A stretch of 42,312 nucleotides of DNA from positions 1 to 42,312 of the forward strand of contig WFNH01000083.1 of assembly GCA_015488685.1 (NCBI GenBank), read 5' to 3'. The notes under the pieces are model-generated. The model did no database searches. It was not told where the DNA came from and saw only the letters and a program-made list of their open reading frames with translations. Source of the stretch: Marinosulfonomonas sp. (GTDB lineage Bacteria > Pseudomonadota > Alphaproteobacteria > Rhodobacterales > Rhodobacteraceae). Below, in pieces: positions 14,110-24,360 of the stretch (positions are counted from its first letter, which is position 1; every line of letters begins with the position of its first letter). The translations under genes and the position numbers were made by a program.

Positions 14110-14640
14110 ATGAAAACCGTCAAAGACTATATCCGCACTATCGTGGATTTCCCGCACGAGGGGATCATGTTTCGCGATGTCACCACCTTGTTTGCCGACC
14201 CGCGCGGGTTTCGCATGGCGATTGACCAGATGTTGCACCCCTATGCAGGGATGCGGATCGACAAGGTTGTGGGTTTGGAAGCACGCGGTTTTATCCTTGG
14301 CGGGGCGATTGCCCACCAGTTGACCGTCGGCTTTGTGCCGATCCGCAAAAAGGGCAAATTGCCGGGGGCTGTGATATCCGAAGCCTACACACTGGAGTAC
14401 GGCGAAGCGGTGATGGAAATGCATGACGATGCAATTAAAGCAGGCGAGCGGATTTTGGTGGTTGACGACCTGCTGGCCACCGGTGGCACCGCAGCTGCGG
14501 GGATCAAACTGATCGAGCGGCTGGGCGGCGAGATTGTCAGCACATCCTTTATCATCGACCTGCCGGAACTGGGCGGGCGCAAGGTGCTGGAAGACATGGG
14601 CATGGATGTGCATGTGCTGTGTGAATTCGAAGGGGCGTAA
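14110..14640 (+). CDS. apt: Adenine phosphoribosyltransferase
   Basis: Purine salvage enzyme converting adenine and PRPP to AMP. The 176-residue protein has the type I PRTase fold: [13 protein letters not shown] near residue 18, [14 protein letters not shown] near residue 55, the RKKGKLPG loop near 80, and the PRPP-binding motif [16 protein letters not shown] at 113-128. Start ATG at 14110 with AAAGGGGA upstream. Monocistronic, with a strong terminator about 75 bases after the stop. Confidence 0.96.
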   Translation: MKTVKDYIRTIVDFPHEGIMFRDVTTLFADPRGFRMAIDQMLHPYAGMRIDKVVGLEARGFILGGAIAHQLTVGFVPIRKKGKLPGAVISEAYTLEYGEAVMEMHDDAIKAGERILVVDDLLATGGTAAAGIKLIERLGGEIVSTSFIIDLPELGGRKVLEDMGMDVHVLCEFEGA

Positions 14641-14714
14641 ACCATTCCTTAAGCAGAATCACGGTAATCGGGTCTTGTCTGTTTGGGAGCAGACCTCTGT
14701 TTGCTAGACTAGAT

Positions 14715-14751
14715 GAACGCCCCGTCGCCCCCCGACGGGGCGTTCGCTTTT
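14715..14751 (+). terminator. Rho-independent terminator after apt
   Basis: Thirteen-base-pair GC-rich arms (GAACGCCCCGTCG at 14715-14727, its reverse complement at 14733-14745), a five-base loop and a GCTTTT tail. Confidence 0.85.
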
Positions 14752-14876
14752 GTGCCGTTTCACCCCATTGTTACCTGACAATTTCCGGCTGGCCGATCCC
14801 CCATCTGGACAAGCCATGCCCAACCCGCTACCCCTAGAAAACTTGGTATCAAAACACGATTGACGAAGGGTTGGGA

Positions 14877-15464
14877 ATGTTTGGTAAATTTGCTTTTCTG
14901 CTGCCGCTGATGGCAGCCCTTTTCCTTGGGGCTTGCGGGAAATATTCAAGTGGGCCCCCCACGCCCGACGACAATCAAATCGCGGAATTGGCGCAGGCCA
15001 TTCAGGCACTTGGCCCCGACGTTGACCCCGAAGAAGCGCAGCGCGCAGCGCGGATTGCATTCACCTATCCGCTGCAACTGGCCAAGGAATACCAGATCAC
15101 CGATCCGCCGATCATCCATAACATCAAGGTCAACCAGGGCTTACGCCCGCGCGGGCTGTGCTGGCATTGGGCGCAGGATATGGAAACCCGTCTGGCGCAG
15201 GAAAATTTCAAAACCCTCGACCTGCACCGCGCCATCGGTAATTCCGAAAAGGCCCTGCGGATCGACCATAGCACCGTTGTGATCAGCGCCAAGGGCGATG
15301 GCATGTATGACGGGCTGGTGCTGGACCCGTGGCGTTGGGGGGGCAAGCTGTTCTGGGGCGACCCGAAGCTGGACAAAAAATACGAATGGATCCCGCGTCA
15401 GAAGGTGTTCGAACTGAAACGCGAGCGAAGGCGAACTCGACAAAAGACTGCGAGTGGAGCGTGA
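14877..15464 (+). CDS. Predicted lipoprotein of unknown function
   Basis: A 195-residue protein with a lipoprotein signal: hydrophobic MFGKFAFLLPLMAALFLGAC with the lipobox LGAC and lipidated Cys at residue 20. The mature part is soluble and contains RPRGLCWHWAQDM, VVISAKGDGMYDGLVLDPWRWGGKLFWG and a basic tail. The conserved Cys/His/Trp-rich segments hint at an enzyme-like or binding fold, but I do not recognise a family. The ATG at 14877 (after AAGGG) is preferred to the TTG two codons upstream. Confidence 0.7.
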   Translation: MFGKFAFLLPLMAALFLGACGKYSSGPPTPDDNQIAELAQAIQALGPDVDPEEAQRAARIAFTYPLQLAKEYQITDPPIIHNIKVNQGLRPRGLCWHWAQDMETRLAQENFKTLDLHRAIGNSEKALRIDHSTVVISAKGDGMYDGLVLDPWRWGGKLFWGDPKLDKKYEWIPRQKVFELKRERRRTRQKTASGA

Positions 15465-15537
15465 TTAATAGGACCTGTTAAGTGCGGGAAACAGAAGATA
15501 TCTCTGTTTCCCTGCAGTTTCCCATAGTTTTTCTGAT

Positions 15538-16665
15538 TTACAGAACTTGATCCAGTGCTGCCGTCAAACGCGCCACGCTGGCATCGACATCATAGAGTTT
15601 GTCCAGCCCGAACAGGCCCAGCCGGAAGGATTTGTAATCCGGCCCCTCGTCACACATCAGCGGCACACCGGCGGCAATCTGCACGCCAAGGGCGGCGAAT
15701 TTCTTGCCGGTTTGCACCTCGGGATCATCGGTATAGCTGACAACTACACCCGGTGCGCCGAACCCCTCTGCCGCCACCGATTTGATGCCGCGACCCGCCA
15801 GCAACGCCCGCACACGATTGCCCTGTTCCCATTGGGCATCACGCAACTTGTCAAAGCCGTAGTCGCGGGTTTCCAGCATGGTGTCGCGGAACGCCTTTAG
15901 CGCATCTGTGGGCATGGTGGCGTGATAGGCGTGGCCGCCGTTTGTATAGGCCTCCATGATGGTCAGCCATTTGCCCAGATCCAGCGCGAAGCTGGTGGAT
16001 TGGGTTTCCTTGACCCGCGCGTGTGCCGTATCATTCAACATCACCAGACCGGCGGAAGGTTGCGCCGACCAGCCCTTTTGCGGGGCCGAGATCAGCACAT
16101 CGACGCCGGTTGCCTTCATATCCACCCAGGCACAGCCCGAGGCGATACAATCCAGCACGAACAAGCCGCCGTATTCATGCACCGCTGCACTGACGGCCTT
16201 CAGGTAATCATCCGGCAAGATGATGCCCGAGGCGGTTTCCACATGCGGGGCAAACACCACGTCGGGGCGTTCCTCGGCGATCTTGGCCACCACCTCTTCG
16301 ATCGGGGCAGGGGCAAAGGGGGCGTCAGAAGCATTGCCGACCCGGCGCGCCATCATCACGGTTTCGCTGGCTGGTATCTGGCCCATTTCGAAAATCTGCG
16401 ACCAGCGGAAGGAAAAGAACCCGTTGCGCACCACAAGGGCCTTTTTACCACTCGCCAACTGCCGCGCGACAGATTCCATCGCGTAGGTTCCGCCACCGGG
16501 GACGACGACCACATGATCGGCGTTGTAAACATCCTGAAGCGTGGTCGAAATATCGCGCATCACCTGTTGAAAGGCGGCGGACATGTGGTTTAGCGACCGA
16601 TCGGTGAATACGACCGAGAATTCAAGCATTCCGTCAGGGTCAACATCGGGCAGAAGGGCTGTCAT
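15538..16665 (-). CDS. Class V aminotransferase, alanine/serine-glyoxylate aminotransferase-like
   Basis: A PLP-dependent enzyme of the class V family, probably using glyoxylate or a similar oxo-acid as amino acceptor. Seen in the 375-residue chain: VVVVPGGGTYAMESVARQL (PLP phosphate region), VFAPHVETASGIILPDDYL, LFVLDCIASGCAWVDMKATG (cofactor aspartate) and the PLP lysine in SAPQKGWSAQPSAGLVML. The ATG at 16665 has AAAGGATA upstream. It is followed on its 5' side by two Lrp/AsnC regulator genes, a common arrangement for amino-acid metabolic enzymes. The exact substrate pair is unknown. Confidence 0.85.
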   Translation of the reverse strand: MTALLPDVDPDGMLEFSVVFTDRSLNHMSAAFQQVMRDISTTLQDVYNADHVVVVPGGGTYAMESVARQLASGKKALVVRNGFFSFRWSQIFEMGQIPASETVMMARRVGNASDAPFAPAPIEEVVAKIAEERPDVVFAPHVETASGIILPDDYLKAVSAAVHEYGGLFVLDCIASGCAWVDMKATGVDVLISAPQKGWSAQPSAGLVMLNDTAHARVKETQSTSFALDLGKWLTIMEAYTNGGHAYHATMPTDALKAFRDTMLETRDYGFDKLRDAQWEQGNRVRALLAGRGIKSVAAEGFGAPGVVVSYTDDPEVQTGKKFAALGVQIAAGVPLMCDEGPDYKSFRLGLFGLDKLYDVDASVARLTAALDQVL

Positions 16666-16743
16666 GGGGGTATCCTTTGGTTGTTTATGGCCTTGTTACC
16701 CCGCATGGTTTCGCTTGGCAAAACCTATCTGTCCATTGCGCGG

Positions 16744-16809
16744 CTGTCCCGCTACTTGATGCGGGACCTTCTGCAACGGCCAAGAGGTCCCGCATCAAGT
16801 GCGGGACAG
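16744..16809. repeat. Palindromic intergenic repeat, copy 1
   Basis: A 66-bp imperfect inverted repeat built from CTGTCCCGC...GCGGGACAG, with arms containing TCCCGCATCAAGTGCGGGA or its complement, around an 18-nt centre. A related copy lies at 20104-20168. The form is that of a REP-type element between genes. Confidence 0.7.
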
Positions 16810-16816
16810 CATAGCC

Positions 16817-17272
16817 CTACCCCAACGGCCCCGGCCTGCGTTCTTCGCTTAGCAGCACATTGGCCTCGACATCGCCCACACCGGGCAGGGTCATGATCCG
16901 ACGGCGCAAGACACGTTCGAAATCGGAGATGTCGCGGGCCACCACCCGCAGGCGGTAGTCATACATGCCCAACACATGCTGCACCCGCTGCACCTCGGGA
17001 ATGGCCGTCACCGCACGCTCGAAATCTTCAAGTGACACGCGGCCCTTGGTGGCTAGTTTCACCCCAAGAAATACCGTCACGCCAAAGCCCACAGCTTCGG
17101 CATTCAGCACCACACGGCGGCCCTTGATGATACCGGCATCTTGCAGCCGTTTGATCCGCCGCCACGTTGCGGGTTGGCTTAGGCCAAAGCGCCGCCCCAA
17201 GGCTCCGGCGCTGGTCGTGGCGTCTATGGCGAGGGCGCGCAGCAGATTGCGGTCTGTTTCGTCTAGATTCAT
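16817..17272 (-). CDS. Lrp/AsnC family transcriptional regulator (1)
   Basis: A 151-residue regulator. N-terminal helix-turn-helix: LDETDRNLLRALAIDATTSA, then LGRRFGLSQPATWRRIKRLQDAGII (residues about 25-50). C-terminal RAM/ligand-binding domain: VTVFLGVKLA, AIPEVQRVQHVLGMYDYRLRVVA, LPGVGDVEANVLLSE. I chose the ATG at 17272 (MNLDETDR), because the longer frame adds 20 residues without family similarity and runs into an inverted repeat. A TTTTGCAAAA palindrome lies about 23 bases upstream and may be an autoregulatory site. Confidence 0.88.
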   Translation of the reverse strand: MNLDETDRNLLRALAIDATTSAGALGRRFGLSQPATWRRIKRLQDAGIIKGRRVVLNAEAVGFGVTVFLGVKLATKGRVSLEDFERAVTAIPEVQRVQHVLGMYDYRLRVVARDISDFERVLRRRIMTLPGVGDVEANVLLSEERRPGPLG

Positions 17273-17294
17273 AGCGGGCACCAGCGGTAGTTCG

Positions 17295-17446
17295 TTTTGC
17301 AAAAATGGCAGTGCCCGACCTGGTGGGCGCATGGTGCAACGAGAGCCGCGAATCTTGATTTGTCTGCTCGACCAATCCCTTCCGCATGATGCAGCGCCGC
17401 AATAGCGCCCTCCATGGGGAGGTCGGGCGCTGTCAATTTTGCAAAA
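17295..17446. repeat. Inverted repeat in the promoter region of Lrp gene 1
   Basis: Bases 17295-17321 and 17420-17446 are inverted copies matching at 24 of 27 positions. Each outer end carries the palindrome TTTTGCAAAA. The centre is about 98 bp and has no gene. It could be a pair of regulator-binding sites looping the promoter, or a small transposon-like relic. Confidence 0.65.
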
Positions 17447-17474
17447 TGACGGGGATATGTGTCCGATGCTGCGT

Positions 17475-17942
17475 TCATACCGGCAACACCTCGCCCGATT
17501 TGATGGTTGCGATATGCATCAAAGCCTCGATATCCGCGATATGCGGCAGGGTCAGAATGCGGGTGCGGTACAGCTCCTGATAATGCGCCATGTCGCGGGC
17601 CAGCACGTTCAGGCGCACATCGACTCGGCCAAGGAATGTCTGTATCTCGATCACCTCGGGCACCTTGCGGGCCTCGGTCAGGAATTCGTCAAATGCCCCG
17701 CGCTGGGTTTTGTCCAAAGTGAACCGCAACGACACCTCGACAGCATATCCCAGCGCCTGCCAGTCGAGCACCGCCTGTTGGCCCAGCAACACCCCGCCCA
17801 AGCGCATTTTTTCCAGCCGCCGCCAGCAAACAGCCGCACTAACCCCCGCCCGCATTGCCAGTTCGGCAGTGGGCAGGTCGGGTTCGGCCTGCATATGGCG
17901 CAGAATGCGGCGGTCGGTGTCGTTAAGCATGATTTTTTGCAT
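17475..17942 (-). CDS. Lrp/AsnC family transcriptional regulator (2)
   Basis: A 155-residue regulator of the same family as its neighbour but clearly diverged. N-terminal helix-turn-helix: LNDTDRRILRHMQAEPDLPT and ELAMRAGVSAAVCWRRLEKM. C-terminal ligand-binding domain: AVEVSLRFTLDK, VPEVIEIQTFLGRVDVRLNVLA, LPHIADIEALMHIATIKSGE. The start is the ATG at 17942; the ATG at 17930 is an alternative. It is divergent from ilvC across 127 bp that include a perfect palindrome, so control of ilvC is plausible (inference). Confidence 0.88.
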   Translation of the reverse strand: MQKIMLNDTDRRILRHMQAEPDLPTAELAMRAGVSAAVCWRRLEKMRLGGVLLGQQAVLDWQALGYAVEVSLRFTLDKTQRGAFDEFLTEARKVPEVIEIQTFLGRVDVRLNVLARDMAHYQELYRTRILTLPHIADIEALMHIATIKSGEVLPV

Positions 17943-17966
17943 AACTCCAGAATATTCGAATGATTA

Positions 17967-19092
<1,126 letters not shown>

Positions 19093-19101
19093 ACGCTTCT
19101 A

Positions 19102-19131
19102 AAAGGTGCCCCTCTTGTTCGGGGCACCTTT
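19102..19131 (+). terminator. Terminator after ilvC
   Basis: Eleven-base-pair arms AAAGGTGCCCC (19102-19112) and GGGGCACCTTT (19121-19131) with an 8-nt loop. Two further short hairpins follow at 19137-19155 and 19161-19179. Confidence 0.82.
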
Positions 19132-19203
19132 CCTCCGAAATCTTTAATAGATTTCGCCTTGTTTTCTTTTAAAGAAAACAGCCCCGTAAAGAGAGTTTTC
19201 AAT

Positions 19204-20118
19204 ATGCAAGCAAGCTTGATCAACTGGCTGCGCCTTGGCGTGTTGGGCATTATCTGGGGGTCGTCATTCATGGCTGTGACGGTAGCTATCCGCGGGTTTG
19301 GCCCGCTTACGGTTGCGGCCGGACGGATCGCCTTGGGGGCGGTTATCTTGCAAATTCTGATCCGCGTCATGGGGGTGAAATTGCCCGCCATACGTGGGAC
19401 CGAGGGGCGCAGGGTCTGGCTGGCCGCGCTGGGGTTCGGTATTTGCTCGATGGCGTTGCCGTTCTTTCTGCTTAGCTGGGGGCAGGGCTATGTCACGTCG
19501 GGTTTTGCCGGTGTCACCATGGCCGCCGTGCCCCTGCTGGTGCTGCCGCTGGCGCATTTTCTGATCAAGGGGGAACAGATGACCGGTCGCAAGGTTTTCG
19601 GTTTTCTGATCGGCTTTGCCGGTGTGGTGGTTTTGATCGGGGTGGATGCGTTCAAAAGCAGTGGCTTGGGGTTTGAGCCATTGGCGCGATTGGCCTGTTT
19701 CGGTGCTGCGGCCTGTTATGCCTTTGGCAGTATCATCACCAAACTGGCCCCCAAGGTTGACCCGTTTGCCTTTGCCGCAACAGCCACCACATTAGCGGCG
19801 CTTATGATTGTTCCGGCTGCGATCATTCTTGAGGGTATCCCGCAAGAATGGCCAGCGGTCCCGTTGATGGCGGTGGTATATCTGGGCGTTGTGCCAACGG
19901 CTGTGGCCAATCTGCTGCTGGTTTCAACCATCCGCAGTGCGGGGCCATCATTCATGTCGCTGGTCAACTATCAGGTGCCGGTCTGGTCGGTGATATTCGG
20001 CGCGCTGTTTCTGTCGGAAACCCTGCCGATGCGCATATTTGTGGCCTTGGGATTGATCCTGTCAGGTCTGGCCATCAGCCAGCGCTGGAAAAGACGCGGT
20101 GCGTTGTCCCGGACCTGA
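19204..20118 (+). CDS. EamA/DMT-superfamily transporter
   Basis: An inner-membrane transporter of 304 residues with ten predicted membrane helices in two EamA repeats. The first begins LGVLGIIWGSSFMAVTVAIRGF (typical WGSSF motif) and the second begins ARLACFGAAACYAFGSIITK, ending ALFLSETLPMRIFVALGLIL. The family exports metabolites or amino acids; the substrate is unknown. Start ATG at 19204 with AAAGAGAG upstream. The 3' end runs into a palindromic repeat that contributes the last codons. Confidence 0.88.
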   Translation: MQASLINWLRLGVLGIIWGSSFMAVTVAIRGFGPLTVAAGRIALGAVILQILIRVMGVKLPAIRGTEGRRVWLAALGFGICSMALPFFLLSWGQGYVTSGFAGVTMAAVPLLVLPLAHFLIKGEQMTGRKVFGFLIGFAGVVVLIGVDAFKSSGLGFEPLARLACFGAAACYAFGSIITKLAPKVDPFAFAATATTLAALMIVPAAIILEGIPQEWPAVPLMAVVYLGVVPTAVANLLLVSTIRSAGPSFMSLVNYQVPVWSVIFGALFLSETLPMRIFVALGLILSGLAISQRWKRRGALSRT

Positions 20119-20168
20119 TCCGGGACCTGCACTGGGTTACACGAGGTCCCGCATCAAGTGCGGGACAG
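20104..20168. repeat. Palindromic intergenic repeat, copy 2
   Basis: Related to the element at 16744-16809. The right half contains the same TCCCGCATCAAGTGCGGGA core; the left half has GTCCCGGACCTGATCCGGGA instead. It overlaps the last five codons of the EamA gene and ends four bases before the glmM stop codon, so it may also act as a convergent terminator. Confidence 0.7.
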
Positions 20169-20171
20169 ACT

Positions 20172-21515
20172 CTACACCACCTGCTCCACAGCTGTAACGA
20201 TGTCACCGATCACCATATCCAGCAGCGCCTGATCCTCGCATTCGCCCATCACGCGGATCAGCGGTTCGGTGCCGGATTTGCGGATCAACAACCGGCCGTT
20301 GGCCTTCAGCTTTTCCTCGCCCGCTGCAATCGCGGCCTTGACGCTATCGGCGCTCAAGGGTTCCTGACCCACGGCATAGCGCACATTGGTCAGTTTTTGC
20401 GGCACGGTTTCAAAGCTTTGGGTCAATGCGCTGGCCGGTTTGCCGGTATCGACCATCGCCGCCAGAAATTGCAGACCCGCAATCAGCCCGTCGCCGGTGG
20501 TGGCGTAATCGGTCATTACGATATGACCAGACTGTTCACCGCCCAAATTCCAGCCATTCGCGCGCATCGCCTCGACCACATAGCGGTCGCCGACAGCGGT
20601 GCGGTGCAGGGTCAGGCCCTGCCCTTGCAGATAGCGTTCCAGCCCCAGATTGGACATTACCGTGGCCACCAGAGTGCTACCTTTCAGCGTGCCATTTGTC
20701 GCCCAGCGACTGGCCATAAGCGCCATGATCTGGTCACCATCAGCCACCTGTCCGTTTTCATCAATGATCATCACGCGGTCCGCGTCACCATCCAGACAGA
20801 TGCCCATATCTGCGCCATGCTGCACCACCGCTTCGGCGGCGGTTTGTGTGTAGGTCGAGCCACATTCCTGATTGATATTGAACCCGTCCGGCGACACCCC
20901 CACGGGGACCACTTCGGCACCCAGCTCCCACAGAACTTCGGGCGCGGCGCGGTAGGCGGCCCCGTTGGCGCAATCCACAACTACCTTCAGGCCCGATAGT
21001 CCGCCCAGTACCGGAAAGGTGGTTTTGGCGTATTCGACATAGCGCCCGCGGGCATCGTCAATCCGTTTGGCGCGGCCGATATTTTGCGGCTGGACCGGCT
21101 CGATCTCGCCCGCAAGAATACGCTCGATTTCGTCCTGTGCCTCGTCCGACAATTTGAAGCCGTCGGGGCCGAAAAACTTGATGCCGTTGTCCTGATGCGG
21201 GTTGTGGCTGGCGGAAATCATGATGCCCAGATCGGCGCGCATACTGCGTGTCAAAAAGCCTACGGCGGGGGTGGGCACCGGCCCCAGCAGCAGCACATTC
21301 ATCCCGGTGCTGGTCAGCCCTGCGGTCAGCGCGTTTTCCAGCATATAGCCGGACAGGCGGGTGTCCTTGCCGATCACCACGCGGTGCCGGTTCTGCCCGT
21401 CGGTGCGAAAATACCGCCCCGCTGCCGCGCCCAGTTTCAGCGCGATTTCGGCGGTCATCGGATAGCTGTTGGCGCGTCCACGCACCCCGTCGGTTCCGAA
21501 AAGCTTGCCTCTCAT
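20172..21515 (-). CDS. glmM: Phosphoglucosamine mutase
   Basis: Interconverts glucosamine-6-phosphate and glucosamine-1-phosphate for UDP-GlcNAc, hence peptidoglycan and LPS. The 447-residue protein starts [12 protein letters not shown], has the phosphoserine loop [13 protein letters not shown] (active Ser 103), the metal-binding [11 protein letters not shown], the sugar-specificity GGEQSGHIV and the phosphate-binding [12 protein letters not shown] at the C-terminus. It starts two bases after the folP stop, forming the folB-folP-glmM operon. Confidence 0.97.
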   Translation of the reverse strand: MRGKLFGTDGVRGRANSYPMTAEIALKLGAAAGRYFRTDGQNRHRVVIGKDTRLSGYMLENALTAGLTSTGMNVLLLGPVPTPAVGFLTRSMRADLGIMISASHNPHQDNGIKFFGPDGFKLSDEAQDEIERILAGEIEPVQPQNIGRAKRIDDARGRYVEYAKTTFPVLGGLSGLKVVVDCANGAAYRAAPEVLWELGAEVVPVGVSPDGFNINQECGSTYTQTAAEAVVQHGADMGICLDGDADRVMIIDENGQVADGDQIMALMASRWATNGTLKGSTLVATVMSNLGLERYLQGQGLTLHRTAVGDRYVVEAMRANGWNLGGEQSGHIVMTDYATTGDGLIAGLQFLAAMVDTGKPASALTQSFETVPQKLTNVRYAVGQEPLSADSVKAAIAAGEEKLKANGRLLIRKSGTEPLIRVMGECEDQALLDMVIGDIVTAVEQVV

Positions 21516-21517
21516 TA

Positions 21518-22522
21518 TTACTGCCCCCGTACTGCTGTTTGCAGGCTGAGCGCCTGCTTTGTGGCCTGTATATCATGGACCCTGACCATCTGAACACCCT
21601 GCGCCACTGCGTCTAACGCCACGGAAACCGAGCCATATACGCGGTCTTTTGCCGATTGGGCGCCTGATATGACACCAATGAATTTTTTGCGTGAGGCCCC
21701 GAGCAGGATCGGGCAGCCCAAGGCATGAAACAGGCTGATGTCGCGCAGCATTGTCAGGTTGTGATGTATGGTTTTGCCAAACCCGATACCGGGGTCCACC
21801 ATGATGTGGCTGCGCGGGATGCCGGTGGCTACGGCTGCATTGATCCGCTCGGACAGAAAATCATAGACGTCCAGCAACACATCGTCATAGCGCGGATTAT
21901 TCTGCATGGTTTCTGGATCGCCCTGCGCATGCATCAGGCAGACGGGGGTATCGCTTTGCGCCGCCACTTCGGCCAGTGCCGGATCATGGGTAAAGGCGGC
22001 AATATCGTTGATCAGGTCGGCGCCTGCGTCCAGCGCTGCCTTGGCCACGGGGGCCTTGCGGGTATCAATGGAAATGGGCGTGGCCAAACCGGCGCGAATG
22101 GCTTTGATCACGGGGGCAGTGCGGTTGATTTCTTCGTCCACGGGCACGAAATCCGCGCCCGGGCGGGTGGATTCGCCGCCGATGTCGATCATATCCGCGC
22201 CTGTCGCCACCATTTCGCGGGCGTGGGCCACAGCGGCGTCGTGTGTGATGAAATCGCCCCCATCCGAGAAACTGTCGGGCGTCACATTCAGAATGCCCAT
22301 GATGCGCGGGGTATCAAACGTCAGTCCCGCCATCGGGGCGCGGGGGGCGGTGATCCGATCCAGCACATCGGCGGGAATATCCACGATCCCCACCAGTTCG
22401 CGCGCACCATCCCGCGTGATACGTTCGGCGCGGTCGAACCAGCACCAGCCACCGGCAATGGATCGGGCGTCAGCGGGGCGGGTGGCGTCCTGCATCGGGA
22501 TCGGGCGAAAATAGGAGGTCAT
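21518..22522 (-). CDS. folP: Dihydropteroate synthase
   Basis: Condenses 6-hydroxymethyl-dihydropterin diphosphate with p-aminobenzoate in folate synthesis. The 334-residue protein has [40 protein letters not shown] and [14 protein letters not shown], ending in [13 protein letters not shown]. It is longer than the usual 270-280 residues because of an N-terminal extension of about 75 residues before the first motif. The ATG overlaps the folB stop by four bases (ATGA), indicating translational coupling. Confidence 0.95.
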   Translation of the reverse strand: MTSYFRPIPMQDATRPADARSIAGGWCWFDRAERITRDGARELVGIVDIPADVLDRITAPRAPMAGLTFDTPRIMGILNVTPDSFSDGGDFITHDAAVAHAREMVATGADMIDIGGESTRPGADFVPVDEEINRTAPVIKAIRAGLATPISIDTRKAPVAKAALDAGADLINDIAAFTHDPALAEVAAQSDTPVCLMHAQGDPETMQNNPRYDDVLLDVYDFLSERINAAVATGIPRSHIMVDPGIGFGKTIHHNLTMLRDISLFHALGCPILLGASRKKFIGVISGAQSAKDRVYGSVSVALDAVAQGVQMVRVHDIQATKQALSLQTAVRGQ

Positions 22523-23409
22523 GCGAAATCTTCGGGCTTTGAAGGATCAAGCCCGCCCTTGCCAACCACCACCAGCCGTTCGGCGTCCATCTGTTCGGCC
22601 AGCCAATGTGCCAGTGCCAGACCATCCGCAGCAGCGGGCGGGCCATCCACTGCGTCCAGCACAATCTTTGATGGCGCCCAGACGCTCAGATTACCCTGTT
22701 TCATCGCCCAATCCAGTTCGGTGCGGCTGTCGATTACCACGCAGCGGTCATCCTTGCTGGCCAGCAGCCATGCGTTTTGCTCGATCTCCAGCAGGTCGAT
22801 CCGCCGCTGGGTCGGGCCGTGACCGGTTTGTAGGGGGGCATCGTCGGGCAGGCCAACGCATATGATCGCGGGGGTATCCTGTGCGGCGAGTGTATCAATC
22901 CAGCTGCGCAGGGTGTCGCTGTGCAGGGCCGTATTGTCAAGATAGGCGATCAGCGGGTGCAGCGGGGTGTCATCGGCAACGTCAATATCACCGGCCCGCT
23001 TGCGCACGATTTCAACGCCCAAGGCACCGGGGCCGCGATCCAGTTTTTCGATCCGTACGAAAACGCGCATCGCTTGGGGTTCATGCAGGATGCGCTCGGC
23101 CACCCGTTCGGCCAGCGTTTCCAGCAGGTTCAGGCGCTCGGCGGCCAGTTCATGGGCAATCGCTTCGGTTAGGGTGTCATAGGACAGGATGCGATCCACA
23201 TCGTCGTCCAGCGGCTCGGGCGCAGGCGAGACCTCGACCACCACGTCAAAACGCAGCCGCTGGGTGGTGCCGCGTTCCACCTGAAAGGCACCGATTTCGA
23301 CTTGGGTCAGGTGATCGCGCAGGGAAATGCGGTCGGGGATGTCGGGGTCGGCCATCGCATGCGCACGCATTTCCAGCGCACCAAAGGCAAGACCTGTATC
23401 ATTGCTCAT
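22519..23409 (-). CDS. folB: Dihydroneopterin aldolase with long C-terminal extension
   Basis: Converts 7,8-dihydroneopterin to 6-hydroxymethyl-dihydropterin and glycolaldehyde. Residues about 25-145 carry the FolB domain: DRISLRDHLTQVEIGAF, LRFDVVVEV, ILSYDTLTEAI, NLLETLAERVAERIL and VFVRIEKLDRGPGALGVEI. The remaining about 150 residues (including NLSVWAPSKIVLDAVDGPP and AERLVVVGKGGLD) do not belong to FolB and may be a second, amino-acid-kinase-like domain (weak inference). Start ATG at 23409 with AGGA upstream. First gene of the folB-folP-glmM operon. Confidence 0.85.
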   Translation of the reverse strand: MSNDTGLAFGALEMRAHAMADPDIPDRISLRDHLTQVEIGAFQVERGTTQRLRFDVVVEVSPAPEPLDDDVDRILSYDTLTEAIAHELAAERLNLLETLAERVAERILHEPQAMRVFVRIEKLDRGPGALGVEIVRKRAGDIDVADDTPLHPLIAYLDNTALHSDTLRSWIDTLAAQDTPAIICVGLPDDAPLQTGHGPTQRRIDLLEIEQNAWLLASKDDRCVVIDSRTELDWAMKQGNLSVWAPSKIVLDAVDGPPAAADGLALAHWLAEQMDAERLVVVGKGGLDPSKPEDFA

Positions 23410-23447
23410 CTGCAAATCCTAGAACAGTAACGGTTTTCGTTGCCTGT

Positions 23448-24158
23448 CTAGCGGTAAAAGAAGTGTCCGTCGATACTGGCCGTGCGGGTAAATTTCCGTG
23501 ACCAGCGCGGGCGGACCGAGCGGTTATGATAATAGGTTGCGCCAATCGTCAGATTGCGCGGGGCGCCATCCAGCAAAGCGCGGGCAATTTTGCCGACATT
23601 GGTATAGGCGGCAGGTTCGTTCACCACTTCGGCCTTGCCATCGCAGGTATAGGAAAATTGGCACTGGTTGCGTTTGCCGGTGCCCTGATTGACCACGGCG
23701 CAAACCGTGTTCGGGAAGCGGCTGGAATCAACGCGGTTCAGGATGACTTCGGCAACGGCGAACTGACCTTGGACGCTTTCCCCCCGGGCCTCGAAGTACA
23801 GCGCCTGCGTCAGGCATTCCCATTCGGCCCCGCCGCTGGCAACCGGCTGACTGTTCAGCCACTCGCGGGTATATGCGATTTTCGGGATGTTGGGGGTTTC
23901 GCCGCGTTTCACCGGCCGCAGGCTGGTCTTGGGTGCCGATGTGATAACGCGCATACGGTTGATATTGATCTGGCGAAGGGCCTGATGTTCCTGTCCCAGA
24001 AGGTTGGTTAGCTGGTTGTTCAGATCCGGCTTTTGCTCGGCTGCGGGATCCGAAGACGTGCTTAGCCGCATATCGGCATTTACCGATCCTGCCGCAATTC
24101 CCAAAGCAAAGGCGAAAACCCAGACCGAAGTCCGGAAAAATATACTATAAGACCGCAT
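23448..24158 (-). CDS. SleB-type cell wall hydrolase
   Basis: A peptidoglycan hydrolase of the Hydrolase_2/SleB family. It is a 236-residue precursor with an N-terminal signal or anchor (about residues 10-28), a linker, and the catalytic domain from about residue 110: CLTQALYFEARGESVQGQFA with the catalytic Glu, VILNRVDSSRFPNTVC, FSYTCDG and ATYYHNRSVRPRW. Cysteines at conserved family positions suggest disulfides in the periplasm. It lies alone between folB and ppdK. Confidence 0.88.
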   Translation of the reverse strand: MRSYSIFFRTSVWVFAFALGIAAGSVNADMRLSTSSDPAAEQKPDLNNQLTNLLGQEHQALRQININRMRVITSAPKTSLRPVKRGETPNIPKIAYTREWLNSQPVASGGAEWECLTQALYFEARGESVQGQFAVAEVILNRVDSSRFPNTVCAVVNQGTGKRNQCQFSYTCDGKAEVVNEPAAYTNVGKIARALLDGAPRNLTIGATYYHNRSVRPRWSRKFTRTASIDGHFFYR

Positions 24159-24360
24159 AACATTCCCAAATCAATACTGTTCGTACAGGACCCAGCCCCC
24201 AGGCCGCGATCGACAGAGGTCTTACTCCAACGGGGCACATGAGTCCATACCTTGTGGTAATTCGGCAACAATGCTGGGTTGTGGTCGGGATTGTATTTTG
24301 GGTGCAATCGCGTTGTAGCACGAGCAGATCTGGAATTAGTTAATATTATCAGTGTAATAG

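Noticed and set aside
19848-20999. Plus-strand frame spanning the EamA 3' end and glmM
   Set aside because: It crosses a palindromic repeat and lies antisense to glmM; its composition is that of a shadow frame.
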